A model generated the notes under the pieces. The model worked only from the letters and a program-made list of their open reading frames with translations. It searched no databases and was not told the origin of the DNA. Positions 51,293-60,607 of a DNA stretch of 64,000 nt are shown here, piece by piece (positions within the stretch are counted from its first letter, which is position 1; every line of letters begins with the position of its first letter). The stretch comes from Pontibacter ramchanderi (lineage in GTDB: Bacteria > Bacteroidota > Bacteroidia > Cytophagales > Hymenobacteraceae), in assembly GCF_002846395.1 (NCBI RefSeq), contig NZ_PJMU01000005.1:106324-170323 (forward strand), given 5' to 3'. Made by a program: the position numbers and the translations under genes.

Positions 51293-52696
51293 TTAAATAT
51301 GCAGGGCGCGATTCTCCGTCGCTGCCAAGCAGGCCTCTTTAATTGCCTCTGTATAGGTTGGGTGTGCATGGCTCATGCGGGAGATGTCCTCTGCCGAAGC
51401 ACGGAACTCCATTGCCACCACTGCCTCCGCAATCAGGTCGGCGATACGCGGGCCAATCATGTGCATACCCAGAATCTCGTCGGTTTCCTTGTCAGCCAGC
51501 ACTTTCACGAAACCGTCCGTATCCATCGACGCCTTGGCACGACCAGATGCTTTGAATGGGAACGACCCAGTTTTGTAAGCACGGCCCTGCTCTTTCAGTT
51601 GCTCTTCGGTAAAGCCTACGCCTGCCACTTCTGGCCAGGTATACACCACACCTGGTATCAGGTTGTAGTTGATGTGCGGCTTCTGACCCACGATGGTTTC
51701 GGCCACGAACACGCCCTCTTCTTCGGCTTTGTGGGCCAGCATGGCGCCACGCACTACGTCACCGATGGCATAGATGCCTGGCACGTTGGTCTCCAGGTGG
51801 TCGTTTACGGCAATCATACCGCGCTCGCCCATTTGCACGCCTGCATTCTCCAGGCCAAGGCCCTCGGTATACGGCTTGCGACCCACCGATACCAGCACGT
51901 AGTCGCCGTCAAAGGTCACTTCCTCGCCTTTCGGGTTCTGGGCAGTTACTTTCACGGTTTCGCCCTCGTTGGTAGCGCCCGTCACTTTGTGGTTGAAGAA
52001 AAACTCGAAGCCCAGTGTCTTCTTGAGCACACGCTGCAGCTCTTTGCCCAACGCACGGTCCATGGCCGGGATGATGGCGTCCATGTACTCAATCACCTGT
52101 ACTTTCGTGCCCAGACGAGCATACACAGAACCCAACTCCAGACCAATCACGCCACCACCAATTACAATCATTTTCTTCGGCACCTCTTTCAGTTCCAAAG
52201 CCTCCGTAGAGGTGATGATGCGCTTCTTATCGATTGGCAGGAAAGGCAGGGTAGTCGGTTTAGAACCTGTTGCGATAATGGTCTTGTCCGTTTCAATCTC
52301 CTGCACGTTGCCATCGGCACCTGTTACTTTTATCTTGTTTTTGCTTACGAATGAGCCCAGACCGTAGTAGGTGTCAATTTTGTTTTTCTTCATCAGAAAG
52401 GCGATGCCGTCGTTATTCGACTTCACTACGCCCGCCTTGCGGTTAATCATCTGCTCGATGTTCACCTGCAAGTCGTTCAGCTCGATGCCATGCTCCTTAA
52501 AGGTATGCGCGGCGTTGTGGTAATGCTCCGAAGAGTCGAGCAGAGCTTTTGATGGGATACAGCCTACATTGAGGCAGGTACCGCCCAATACGTTATACTT
52601 CTCTATGATGGCGGTTTTCAAGCCCAGCTGTGCACAGCGTATCGCCGCCACGTAGCCACCAGGACCAGAACCGATTACAGTTACATCGTATTTCAT
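51293..52696 (-). CDS. lpdA: dihydrolipoyl dehydrogenase (E3)
   Basis: A 467-residue flavoprotein that reoxidises dihydrolipoyl groups of the 2-oxoglutarate dehydrogenase complex (and possibly pyruvate dehydrogenase and glycine cleavage) with NAD. The FAD motif is VIGSGPGGYVAAIRCAQLG, the redox-active disulfide is GGTCLNVGCIPSK, the NAD motif is VIGGGVIGLELGSVYARLG, and the C-terminal catalytic HAHPTYTE is intact. It is the third gene of odhA-odhB-lpd; between odhB and lpd lie a hairpin and a degenerate palindrome, so expression may be partly separate. Confidence 0.97.
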   Translation of the reverse strand: MKYDVTVIGSGPGGYVAAIRCAQLGLKTAIIEKYNVLGGTCLNVGCIPSKALLDSSEHYHNAAHTFKEHGIELNDLQVNIEQMINRKAGVVKSNNDGIAFLMKKNKIDTYYGLGSFVSKNKIKVTGADGNVQEIETDKTIIATGSKPTTLPFLPIDKKRIITSTEALELKEVPKKMIVIGGGVIGLELGSVYARLGTKVQVIEYMDAIIPAMDRALGKELQRVLKKTLGFEFFFNHKVTGATNEGETVKVTAQNPKGEEVTFDGDYVLVSVGRKPYTEGLGLENAGVQMGERGMIAVNDHLETNVPGIYAIGDVVRGAMLAHKAEEEGVFVAETIVGQKPHINYNLIPGVVYTWPEVAGVGFTEEQLKEQGRAYKTGSFPFKASGRAKASMDTDGFVKVLADKETDEILGMHMIGPRIADLIAEAVVAMEFRASAEDISRMSHAHPTYTEAIKEACLAATENRALHI

Positions 52697-52754
52697 CTTT
52701 TTATACTTTGGGAGAGGTATACTCTCGGTTTGTATTTGGTTTCTTTTTTAAGAT

Positions 52755-52833
52755 TGACCCACCCTAGCCCCTCCGAGGAGGGGAATCAGCTTGTGCGATA
52801 ATCCCCTCTTGGGAGGGGCAGGGGTAGGTTCTA
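52755..52833. repeat. CCCCTCC/GGAGGGG palindromic element
   Basis: An imperfect inverted repeat of about 18 bases (left ACCCACCCTAGCCCCTCC, right GGAGGGGCAGGGGTAGGT) with about 40 bases between. Its right part CTCTTGGGAGGGGCAGG (52806-52822) recurs exactly at 25137-25153. It lies in the odhB-lpd intergenic space. Confidence 0.75.
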
Positions 52834-52853
52834 CTAATGCTGTAAATACAATA

Positions 52854-52892
52854 AAAAGGAGGAGCAAACTCTTATCGCTTACCCCTCCTCTT
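52854..52892 (-). terminator. weak hairpin after odhB
   Basis: AGGAGG (52857-52862) and CCTCCT (52884-52889) form a short stem on the minus strand, followed by TTTTTATTG. It may attenuate readthrough from odhB into lpd. Confidence 0.4.
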
Positions 52893-52905
52893 CTATCTCA
52901 ATACA

Positions 52906-54495
52906 TTAAACGCCTAACAGCAGTCTCATTGGGTCTTCAAGAAGCTCCTTCACACGCACCAGGAAGCTAACCGACTCGCGGCCGTCGATGATGCGGTGGT
53001 CGTAAGAAAGGGCCAGGTACATCATCGGGCGAATCTCAACCTGACCGTTGATGGCAACAGGGCGCTGCACGATGTTGTGCATACCCAGGATAGCCGACTG
53101 CGGCGCATTGATGATTGGCGTTGACATCATCGAACCGAACACACCACCGTTGGTGATGGTAAAGGTACCGCCTGTCATCTCGTCGATAGAAAGTTTTCCG
53201 TCGCGGGCTTTCTTGGCCAGACGAATCACTTCTTTCTCGATGCCATCCAGCGTCAATTGCTCGGCGTTGCGGATTACAGGTACTACCAGACCTTTCGGTG
53301 AAGACACCGCGATAGACACATCGCAGAAATCGTTGAACACGATGTCGTTGCCGTCAATCATGGCGTTCACGGCTGGCCACTCCTGCAGGGCTACGGTACA
53401 GGCTTTCGTGAAGAAAGACATGAAACCGAGACCTACCTCGTGCTTCTCCTTGAACTTGTCTTTGTACTTGTTGCGGATGTCCATGATTGGCTTCATGTCT
53501 ACTTCGTTGAAAGTAGTGAGCATGGCCGTTTCGTTTTTCACCTGCACCAGGCGGCGGGCAACTGTTTTGCGCAGCGAGCTCATTTTCTCGCGACGCTGGT
53601 TGCGGTCGCCTGTAGCAGCAGGGGCGGCAGCGGCAGTCTCCTGCTTGGCAGCTGGCGCGGCGGCTGGCTGTGCGGCAGGTCTTGCCTGAGCGCCCATGGC
53701 GTCTTCTTTCGTAATGCGGCCATCGCGGCCTGTACCTTGCACATCGGCTGGGTTGATGCCTTTCTCAGAAAGGATTTTACCAGCTGCTGGCGATGGGGTG
53801 CCAGAAGCGTAAGTCTGCGAACCCGATGGAGCAGCGGCGGCTGGCTGAGCAGCTTGTGCAGTTGGGGCACTTGGCTGAGCGGCTGGCTTGGCAGCGCCTG
53901 CGCCAGCACCCTGCACGATGCGGCAAAGCAATCCGCCAATCTCTACGGTGTCGCCTTGCTGGGCTACAATCTGCAGTGTACCTGCGGCTTCGGCTGGCAA
54001 CTCAAACGTAGCCTTATCCGACTCCAGTTCTGCAATTACCTCGTCCATCTCCACGTGGTCGCCGTCGTTTTTCAACCAGCTGGCAATTGTCACCTCCGTG
54101 ATAGACTCGCCAACGGTTGGCACACGCATTTCTTTGGTCTCACCAGCACCCTGTGCGGCTGCAGGAGCAGACTCCTGTGCAGCTGGAGCCTCGGCAGTCG
54201 CGGTTGGGGCAGCGGTTTCATGTTTGGCGGCAGGGGCAGCAGGAGCGCTACCTGCCTCGCCATTTTGCTCGATGCGGCAGATGGTGGCGCCTACCTCAAT
54301 GGTATCGCCCTCTTGTGCAACGATGCGTAAAATGCCTGCGGCTTCTGCGGGCAGTTCGAATGTGGCTTTGTCAGATTCCAACTCCGCAATCACCTCATCC
54401 ATTTCCACACGGTCACCGTCTTTTTTCAGCCACTGGGCTATAGTCACCTCGGTGATGGACTCACCTACGGTAGGCACTTTAACTTCTAAGCTCAT
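52906..54495 (-). CDS. odhB: 2-oxoglutarate dehydrogenase E2 with two lipoyl domains
   Basis: The dihydrolipoyllysine-residue succinyltransferase core of the complex, 529 residues. Residues 1-75 and about 125-200 are two nearly identical lipoyl domains, each with the lipoylated lysine in [15 protein letters not shown]. They are separated and followed by Ala/Pro/Gln-rich linkers. A peripheral-subunit-binding domain ([32 protein letters not shown]) and a catalytic acyltransferase domain follow, with the active-site histidine in [11 protein letters not shown]. Most bacterial OdhB have one lipoyl domain. ATG 54495 is chosen because the lipoyl domain starts there. Confidence 0.96.
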   Translation of the reverse strand: MSLEVKVPTVGESITEVTIAQWLKKDGDRVEMDEVIAELESDKATFELPAEAAGILRIVAQEGDTIEVGATICRIEQNGEAGSAPAAPAAKHETAAPTATAEAPAAQESAPAAAQGAGETKEMRVPTVGESITEVTIASWLKNDGDHVEMDEVIAELESDKATFELPAEAAGTLQIVAQQGDTVEIGGLLCRIVQGAGAGAAKPAAQPSAPTAQAAQPAAAAPSGSQTYASGTPSPAAGKILSEKGINPADVQGTGRDGRITKEDAMGAQARPAAQPAAAPAAKQETAAAAPAATGDRNQRREKMSSLRKTVARRLVQVKNETAMLTTFNEVDMKPIMDIRNKYKDKFKEKHEVGLGFMSFFTKACTVALQEWPAVNAMIDGNDIVFNDFCDVSIAVSSPKGLVVPVIRNAEQLTLDGIEKEVIRLAKKARDGKLSIDEMTGGTFTITNGGVFGSMMSTPIINAPQSAILGMHNIVQRPVAINGQVEIRPMMYLALSYDHRIIDGRESVSFLVRVKELLEDPMRLLLGV

Positions 54496-54540
54496 ATTTT
54501 TTATCAATTATGAATTACGAATTATCAACTACGAGTGAGC

Positions 54541-54583
54541 AGGTATAAAGGACTAAACCTATTTCAGCTATCCATTTATACCT
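54541..54583. repeat. inverted pair of the frequent motif between odhA and odhB
   Basis: AGGTATAAA (54541-54549) and TTTATACCT (54575-54583) form a perfect 9-bp stem with a 25-base loop, 10 bases after odhA. Confidence 0.7.
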
Positions 54584-54592
54584 ACTCCTCAA

Positions 54593-57349
54593 TTAAATAG
54601 CAAACGCGCGTTCAATCAGGTCTACTTGCTCTTTGCCGTGTATTTTGTTGTAGCCAGTGGCAGGTGAAGCGCTTGGCTTGCGGGCTACTACGTCTTCCAC
54701 GTTGTTACGCATGATGCGCAGCACGTACATCCAACCGCCCATGTTTTCTGGCTCTTCCTGTACCCAGTAAACCTTGGCATTTTTGTATTTCTTGAGCTCG
54801 GCCTCCAACTGCACTTTCGGGAATGGCGCCAGCTGCTCCATACGGATAATGGCTACATCCTTGCGCTTGTTCTTCTGCTGCTCTTCCAACAGGTCGAAGT
54901 ATACTTTACCAGTGCAAAGCAATACTTTCTTCACTGACTTGGCTGAAGCGTAGCTGTCGCCGATTACCTCTCTGAAACTTCCTTTAGTGAACTCCTCAAC
55001 TGGCGATACCACATTCGGGTGGCGCAGCAGCGACTTCGGCGCCATGTTGATGGCTGGCTTGCGGAATGGCAAGGCCAACTGACGACGCAGGAAGTGGAAG
55101 AAGTTGGCTGGCGTTGTGATGTTGGTCACGAACATGTTGTTTTCGGCTGCCAGCTGCAGGAAGCGCTCAGGGCGGGCATTGGAGTGCTCTGGCCCCTGGC
55201 CCTCATACCCGTGCGGCAACAGCATCACCACACCGTTCATGCGCTGCCACTTCGATTCGGTAGCCGCGATAAACTGGTCAATCATTACCTGGGCACCGTT
55301 GGCGAAGTCACCAAACTGAGCTTCCCAGATAACCAGTGCATTCGGGTTAGCCATCGCATAGCCAAACTCAAAGCCCAGCACACCATACTCAGACAGCAGC
55401 GAGTTGTAAATTTCTAACTGGCGCTGGTCGTCCTGAATGTGGTTCAGGCTATTGTAAGGAGCGCTGGTGTTTGCATCGCGGAGCACAGCATGACGGTGCG
55501 AGAACGTACCGCGCTGCACATCTTGTCCGCTTAAGCGCACAATTTTGCCCTCTGTCAGCAACGAGCCATAGGCCAGCAACTCGGCGGCAGCCCAGTTCAG
55601 TTGGCGGCTCTCAAAGAACATCTCTTTGCGGTCCTTCAGCAGCTTCTCGATTTGCTTCAGCGGCTTAAAGCCCTGCGGAACAGTCGAAAGGGCCTTACCT
55701 ACACGCTCCACCACCTCTGGGGCTATACCTGTTTCAGGTGACTGGTTGAAGTCTTCGGCTGTTGAGCGACGAAGTTCTTTCCACTCTTTCTCCAGCGTCT
55801 GGTAGTTGTAAGGAAGCGGCTTCTGCTTCACCATGTCCAGGCGGTCCTGCAGCATCTGGCGGAATTCCTTGTCCATAGACTGCGCCAGTTCGGCATTGAT
55901 GTCGCCGCGGCTAATCAATTCCTTATTATATACCTCGCGTGGATTCGGGTGCTTCGAAATCAGGTTGTACAGGTGTGGCTGCGTGAATTTCGGCTCATCT
56001 GCCTCGTTGTGACCATGACGGCGGTAGCACACCATGTCGATGAAGATGTCGTTACCGAACTTCTGACGGTACTCTGTTGCCAAACGCACGGCAAACACAA
56101 CCGCTTCTGGGTCGTCGCCATTTACGTGCAGCACAGGCGCGTCGATAATTTTAGCTACATCCGTGCAGTAGATAGAAGAGCGGGCGTCTTCAAAATCCGT
56201 CGTGAAACCAACCTGGTTGTTGATTACAAAGTGAATCGTACCGCCCGTTTGGTAGCCTTTCAGCTTGGCCATCTGGGTTACCTCGTACACAATGCCCTGG
56301 CCAGCCACGGCGGCGTCGCCGTGAATCAGGATAGGCACAATCTGTTTCGGGTCGCGGTCGTACATGCAGTCAATCTTGGCACGCACGAAGCCCTCTACCA
56401 CTGGGTTCACCGCCTCCAGGTGCGATGGGTTTGGCGCCAGCTTCAGGTTCACTTTGTTGCCCGATGGAGTATCTACTTCCGAAGAGAAGCCCATGTGGTA
56501 CTTCACGTCACCATCGCCCATGGTCAGGTCTGGCGTGGCCGTTCCCTCAAACTCCGAGAAAATCTGCTCATAGGTCTTGCCCATGATGTTGGCCAGCACG
56601 TTCAGACGACCGCGGTGCGCCATACCTATCACGACTTCCTTGGCACCCAGTTCAGACGCCTTGTCAATGATGGCATCCAGGGCAGGTATAGTTGTTTCAC
56701 CACCCTCGAGTGAGAAACGCTTCTGGCCTAAGAATTTTGTGTGCAGGAAGTTCTCGAATACTACCGCCTCGTTCAGTTTCGAAAGAATGCGCTTCTTGTA
56801 CTCGATGCCCGGGTTAAAGGCCAGGGATTCCTTTTCTATTTTGTTCTGCAACCACGTGAGCATCTCAGGGTCGCGGATGTACATGTACTCGTAGCCAATC
56901 GGGCCTTCGTAAATTTTCTGCACTGCCGCCACAATGTCGCGCAGCTTGGCAGGTCCGATGCCGATGATATCGCCTACCTGAAACACGGTGTCCAGGTCAG
57001 CCTCCGACAGGCCAAAGTCTGCCAGGTCGAGCAAAGCCTTGCGGTCTTTGCGCTCACGCACTGGGTTGGTTTTGGAACGCAGGTGGCCGCGGCTGCGGTA
57101 AGCGTATATGAAATTGCGAACAGCTACTTCTTTTTCTGACTCGCCTGTTGCGGCGGCAGCTTTGGCAGGAGCACCCGCAGGGGCTTCTGCGGTGTCGTGG
57201 CCGTTCTCGTTGTAAGCTGTTGAGAACTCAAAACCTTCAAAGAATTTGCGCCAGCCAAAGTCTACTGACTCTGGATCCTGCTGATAAGCTTTGTAAAGCT
57301 CGTCGATGTAGGCACCGTGCGCATTGGCGATATAGGTATATTTATCCAT
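54593..57349 (-). CDS. odhA: 2-oxoglutarate dehydrogenase E1
   Basis: The thiamine-diphosphate-dependent decarboxylase of the citric-acid-cycle complex, 918 residues. The N-terminus has YIDELYKAYQQDPESVDFGWRKFF, which docks E1 in the complex. Then come GMAHRGRLNVLANIMGK, the ThDP region GDGDVKYHMGFSSEVDTPSG, HGDAAVAGQGIVYE, YRRHGHNEADEPKFTQP, FSHRHAVLRD and the transketolase-like C-terminal half with GYEGQGPEHSNARPERFLQL. It is the first gene of the operon, driven by a consensus promoter 28 bases upstream. Confidence 0.98.
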   Translation of the reverse strand: MDKYTYIANAHGAYIDELYKAYQQDPESVDFGWRKFFEGFEFSTAYNENGHDTAEAPAGAPAKAAAATGESEKEVAVRNFIYAYRSRGHLRSKTNPVRERKDRKALLDLADFGLSEADLDTVFQVGDIIGIGPAKLRDIVAAVQKIYEGPIGYEYMYIRDPEMLTWLQNKIEKESLAFNPGIEYKKRILSKLNEAVVFENFLHTKFLGQKRFSLEGGETTIPALDAIIDKASELGAKEVVIGMAHRGRLNVLANIMGKTYEQIFSEFEGTATPDLTMGDGDVKYHMGFSSEVDTPSGNKVNLKLAPNPSHLEAVNPVVEGFVRAKIDCMYDRDPKQIVPILIHGDAAVAGQGIVYEVTQMAKLKGYQTGGTIHFVINNQVGFTTDFEDARSSIYCTDVAKIIDAPVLHVNGDDPEAVVFAVRLATEYRQKFGNDIFIDMVCYRRHGHNEADEPKFTQPHLYNLISKHPNPREVYNKELISRGDINAELAQSMDKEFRQMLQDRLDMVKQKPLPYNYQTLEKEWKELRRSTAEDFNQSPETGIAPEVVERVGKALSTVPQGFKPLKQIEKLLKDRKEMFFESRQLNWAAAELLAYGSLLTEGKIVRLSGQDVQRGTFSHRHAVLRDANTSAPYNSLNHIQDDQRQLEIYNSLLSEYGVLGFEFGYAMANPNALVIWEAQFGDFANGAQVMIDQFIAATESKWQRMNGVVMLLPHGYEGQGPEHSNARPERFLQLAAENNMFVTNITTPANFFHFLRRQLALPFRKPAINMAPKSLLRHPNVVSPVEEFTKGSFREVIGDSYASAKSVKKVLLCTGKVYFDLLEEQQKNKRKDVAIIRMEQLAPFPKVQLEAELKKYKNAKVYWVQEEPENMGGWMYVLRIMRNNVEDVVARKPSASPATGYNKIHGKEQVDLIERAFAI

Positions 57350-57377
57350 AACTGATGTTTACGGCTGTGTGTAAAGG

Positions 57378-57407
57378 CAAAGTTAAGAGTATTTATAAGA
57401 AATCAAA
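57378..57407 (-). promoter_or_regulatory. Bacteroidetes-type promoter of odhA
   Basis: Minus strand: TTTG (57404-57407), 18-base spacer, TAACTTTG (57378-57385). Both boxes are exact; the leader would be about 20 bases. Confidence 0.7.
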
Positions 57408-57623
57408 CTTTATACATTCGCATAAGCAAATATGATTAATTATCAAGAGCATACAAAGGTATATATTATTTATATATAGTGTTGGATTGAAGAATGACTA
57501 TACCTGAAACGAGTAGTCACACCAGCAATTTATAGCGCCTAAAATTCCCCTGATTGAATCCTGCAATTACGCGGCACTTTCATAACTGCTAAACTGTTTA
57601 AGCCTAAAACAGCCCTAACTGAA

Positions 57624-58103
57624 TTGACAGCCAAAAAGAAAGTCAGAAAATATAAAGCAAAAACTGGCCTGCTTACAGCCCAGGAAAAAGTAAGCAGGTA
57701 TATGCGTGGCAACAAAAGCCGCAACACAAAACCAGAGCTAAAGCTTCGACGGCTGCTTTGGCACCATGATCTGCGCGGCTATCGGGTGCACTGGCCAAAG
57801 GCTCCAGGCAAGCCAGACATTTGCTTTCCGTCCCGTCGCCTGGCTATTTTTGTGCACGGCTGTTTCTGGCACCGCTGCCCTTACTGCCAACCGGCGCTCC
57901 CTAAGTCCAATCTACAATTCTGGAATGAAAAGTTTACGAATAATCGGTTGCGGGATGAACGCTATAAGAACCTATACCGGGAGGCGGGCTGGCAACGGGT
58001 GGTTATTTGGGAGTGTCAGTTATACCAGGCTCCAGCCGCCTGCCTGCAGCTTATCAAGTCACTTCATCAAGGCATTCCCGCCAGTTGGGAAATAGCCGCC
58101 TGA
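57624..58103 (+). CDS. vsr: very short patch repair endonuclease (Vsr)
   Basis: A 159-residue endonuclease that nicks next to T:G mismatches arising from deamination of 5-methylcytosine. The family signature is complete: [56 protein letters not shown] (catalytic Asp, metal His/Cys zinc site), [35 protein letters not shown]. vsr is normally beside a cytosine-5 methyltransferase, but none is in the window. No ATG fits; the only start before the conserved region is the TTG at 57624. The upstream 270 bases are AT-rich. Possibly a remnant of a lost restriction-modification module. Confidence 0.9.
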   Translation: MTAKKKVRKYKAKTGLLTAQEKVSRYMRGNKSRNTKPELKLRRLLWHHDLRGYRVHWPKAPGKPDICFPSRRLAIFVHGCFWHRCPYCQPALPKSNLQFWNEKFTNNRLRDERYKNLYREAGWQRVVIWECQLYQAPAACLQLIKSLHQGIPASWEIAA

Positions 58104-58180
58104 CCAATAATTGGCTAGCTGCAACCAACGGTATGAATAAAAGTATTAACTTCAGTACTTTAACATACCTACATAGCCCT

Positions 58181-59905
58181 ATGAAAAAAGATATGATCGG
58201 CCTCGCGCTTCTTAGCCTGCTGGCTTCTGGCTGCAACGAAAATGCCCGGGAGGTAGCAGACAGCGACGACCGCACCGCAGTGGCCAGCGATACAACAGGT
58301 CTGCTCAGCGCCCAGCAGAGCATCAACGCTAACGACCTCCTGCAGCACATCCGCGTGCTGGCATCTGATGAGTTTGAAGGGCGAAGCCCTGGTACCGCTG
58401 GAGAGGACTCTACGGTAAACTACCTTACCCGTGAGTTTCAGAAACTCGGCCTGCAGCCGGGCAACCCAAACGGCACTTTTGTGCAGAAGGTGCCTATGTT
58501 TGGCTTTACTGCGCAGCCCCAGGCAAACTTTACAGCAGGTGGCAAAACCATTAATCTTTCCTTCCCCAACGATTATGTGGCTGTTTCCCGCCGCTTTGTG
58601 CAGGATGTGAACGTCAATAACTCCGACCTGGTGTTTGTGGGGTATGGCATTGTGGCTCCTGAGTATGGCTGGGATGACTACAAAGGTGTGGATGTAAAGG
58701 GCAAGACGATTGTGATGCTCATAAACGATCCGCCTATACCTAGCCCCAATAACCCCGATCAGCTGGACAGCACCATGTTTGGCGGTAAGGCCATGACCTA
58801 CTATGGCCGGTGGACTTACAAGTATGAGATCGCTGCCGAGAAGGGGGCCGCTGCCGCCATCATCATCCACGAAACAGAACCGGCAGGTTATCCTTATGAG
58901 GTGATATCAGGAAGTTGGAGCCGTGAGAACTTTGACATCAGCAACCCGGGCAAGAACATGGACCGCTTGGCTGTAGAGTCCTGGATAACCGATAGCAAAG
59001 CCCGTGAACTCTTCGCGGCTTCAGGCAACGACTTCGAGAAGCTAAAAAGCGCTGCTGCCCAAAAGGGATTCAAGCCTGTACCGCTCAATGCAAAGGCAAA
59101 CTTCAAAATCAAAAACCAGTTGCGGGAAGTAGAGTCTCGCAATGTAATTGCCAAGCTGGAAGGCGCAGATCCGGAGCTGAAGAGTGAGTATGTGGTGTAC
59201 ACCGCTCACTGGGACCACCTGGGCAAGGACGAAAAACTGCAGGGAGACCAAATTTACAATGGCGCGATGGACAATGCCAGCGGCACAGCCGGACTCATTG
59301 AACTGGCAAAGGCCTTTACTCAGTTGCCAGAGAAGCCAAAGCGGTCTATCCTGTTTCTAGCCGTAACCGCAGAGGAGAAGGGCTTGCTGGGTTCTAAGTA
59401 CTACGCCGCTAACCCGCTATACCCTCTCACCAAAACCCTTGCCAATATCAACATGGATGTACTCAATCCTTACCACCCAACCGAAGATGTAATTGTGATC
59501 GGGTATGGCAACTCTGATCTGGAAGACATATTGAAAGAGGAGGCAGGCACACAAAACCGCCGGATCGTTCCGGAGGCGTCTCCAGAAAAAGGCTCCTTTT
59601 ACCGCTCTGATCATTTCGAGTTTGCCAAGCAAGGGGTGCCGGCTCTCTATGCCAAATCAGGTATAGTGGCCCGCAACCAACCTGCTGACTACATTACAAA
59701 AAAGCAGGAGCAATACACAGCTGAGCATTACCACAAAGTAAGCGATGAGGTATACGAAGACTGGAACCTGGATGGCGCTGTGGAAGACCTTCAACTTTAT
59801 TTTAGAGTGGGTTTGCGCGTGGCCAATGGTGATACCTACCCCACGTGGCGTGAGAAATCCGAATTCAGGGCAAAGCGCGAAAAGTCGTTAGCCGAGATCC
59901 AATAG
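58181..59905 (+). CDS. M28-family zinc peptidase, lipoprotein
   Basis: A 574-residue exported peptidase. The signal peptide [18 protein letters not shown] places the lipid on Cys 18. A PA domain is inserted ([32 protein letters not shown] and the following 150 residues). The zinc site of the M28 fold is complete: YTAHWDHLG (first His), [11 protein letters not shown] (bridging Asp), [11 protein letters not shown] (catalytic and ligand Glu), NINMDVLNP (Asp) and [15 protein letters not shown] (His). Members are aminopeptidases or carboxypeptidases that degrade peptides at the cell surface. The reading frame extends further upstream into vsr but ATG 58181 starts the signal peptide. Confidence 0.94.
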   Translation: MKKDMIGLALLSLLASGCNENAREVADSDDRTAVASDTTGLLSAQQSINANDLLQHIRVLASDEFEGRSPGTAGEDSTVNYLTREFQKLGLQPGNPNGTFVQKVPMFGFTAQPQANFTAGGKTINLSFPNDYVAVSRRFVQDVNVNNSDLVFVGYGIVAPEYGWDDYKGVDVKGKTIVMLINDPPIPSPNNPDQLDSTMFGGKAMTYYGRWTYKYEIAAEKGAAAAIIIHETEPAGYPYEVISGSWSRENFDISNPGKNMDRLAVESWITDSKARELFAASGNDFEKLKSAAAQKGFKPVPLNAKANFKIKNQLREVESRNVIAKLEGADPELKSEYVVYTAHWDHLGKDEKLQGDQIYNGAMDNASGTAGLIELAKAFTQLPEKPKRSILFLAVTAEEKGLLGSKYYAANPLYPLTKTLANINMDVLNPYHPTEDVIVIGYGNSDLEDILKEEAGTQNRRIVPEASPEKGSFYRSDHFEFAKQGVPALYAKSGIVARNQPADYITKKQEQYTAEHYHKVSDEVYEDWNLDGAVEDLQLYFRVGLRVANGDTYPTWREKSEFRAKREKSLAEIQ

Positions 59906-59930
59906 CTTTCAGGTATGCAATCTGGCTGTA

Positions 59931-59966
59931 AAGAAGCCTCTCCGCAGGTTCGGGGAGGCTTCTTTG
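59931..59966 (+). terminator. intrinsic terminator after the M28 peptidase
   Basis: A 15-bp stem with one wobble (59931-59945 / 59952-59966) and a 6-base loop lies 25 bases after the stop. Confidence 0.85.
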
Positions 59967-60254
59967 CTTTTGGCTATCGCTTGAGACAGATTCATTTTCC
60001 TAATGCTATTTAAGAAGATCACAAGAGCACACCCCCAAATAAATAAAGTTATATTCCATAATCAACTACCTATAAAACTGATACTGCTCTGAGTAAGTTG
60101 CCCTACAACACTCACCCTGGCAAATACCTGTTTTACAATCAAATACAATCCATTCACAGAGATAAATGCAGAAAAAATAAATCCCAAGGGTTACCTTTCC
60201 GTATAACCCAAATAAATAAGTACAAATTTGCTTGTTTAACAAAATTTGAAAATC
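59967..60254. other. AT-rich spacer upstream of a small lipoprotein gene
   Basis: Nearly 290 bases, AT-rich, without a credible reading frame or clear promoter boxes. The sequence near the gene contains TTTAACAAAATTTG and ACAAATTTG, which approach but do not match TAnnTTTG. Confidence 0.4.
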
Positions 60255-60479
60255 ATGAAAAAGACAATAAAATTTGCATTCGCAGCATTCGCCTTCTTTG
60301 CTTTTACAGCTTGTGGTACTGACAATAACACAGCCACAGAAACTGATACTATTGACGAGGTAGAAACTTCAGATATTGATGTGGATGCAGATATGGATAC
60401 TGACACCACTACAGTTATGGATACTACTGTGAATGATGGTGTGGCAGATGAAATTCCAGAAGAAAGACCTATCCAATAA
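60255..60479 (+). CDS. small Asp/Thr-rich lipoprotein
   Basis: A 74-residue protein starting at ATG 60255. The signal peptide MKKTIKFAFAAFAFFAFTAC ends in a lipobox (Cys 20). The mature part is Asp-, Thr- and Glu-rich (TETDTIDEVETSDIDVDADMDTDTTTVMDTTVND), with no domain. In style it resembles the repeat lipoprotein at 36.5 kb, which has a similar TDATDTD lead. It has its own strong terminator, so it is a free-standing and probably well expressed gene. Function unknown. Confidence 0.72.
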   Translation: MKKTIKFAFAAFAFFAFTACGTDNNTATETDTIDEVETSDIDVDADMDTDTTTVMDTTVNDGVADEIPEERPIQ

Positions 60480-60497
60480 TATACATAATTGACTAAT

Positions 60498-60536
60498 AAA
60501 GGTCCCCTTCCAGTTTTCTGGGAGGGGACCTTTTTT
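60498..60536 (+). terminator. strong intrinsic terminator
   Basis: AAAGGTCCCCTTCC and GGAGGGGACCTTT (60498-60511 / 60521-60533, one bulged T) are followed by T-rich sequence, 18 bases after the small lipoprotein gene. Confidence 0.92.
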
Positions 60537-60607
60537 ATGCGCTTTGGCCCAAAGAAAAATAATATGGGACGTATGGATATGGCTTAATACTTGATTAAAT
60601 TTAGCCA

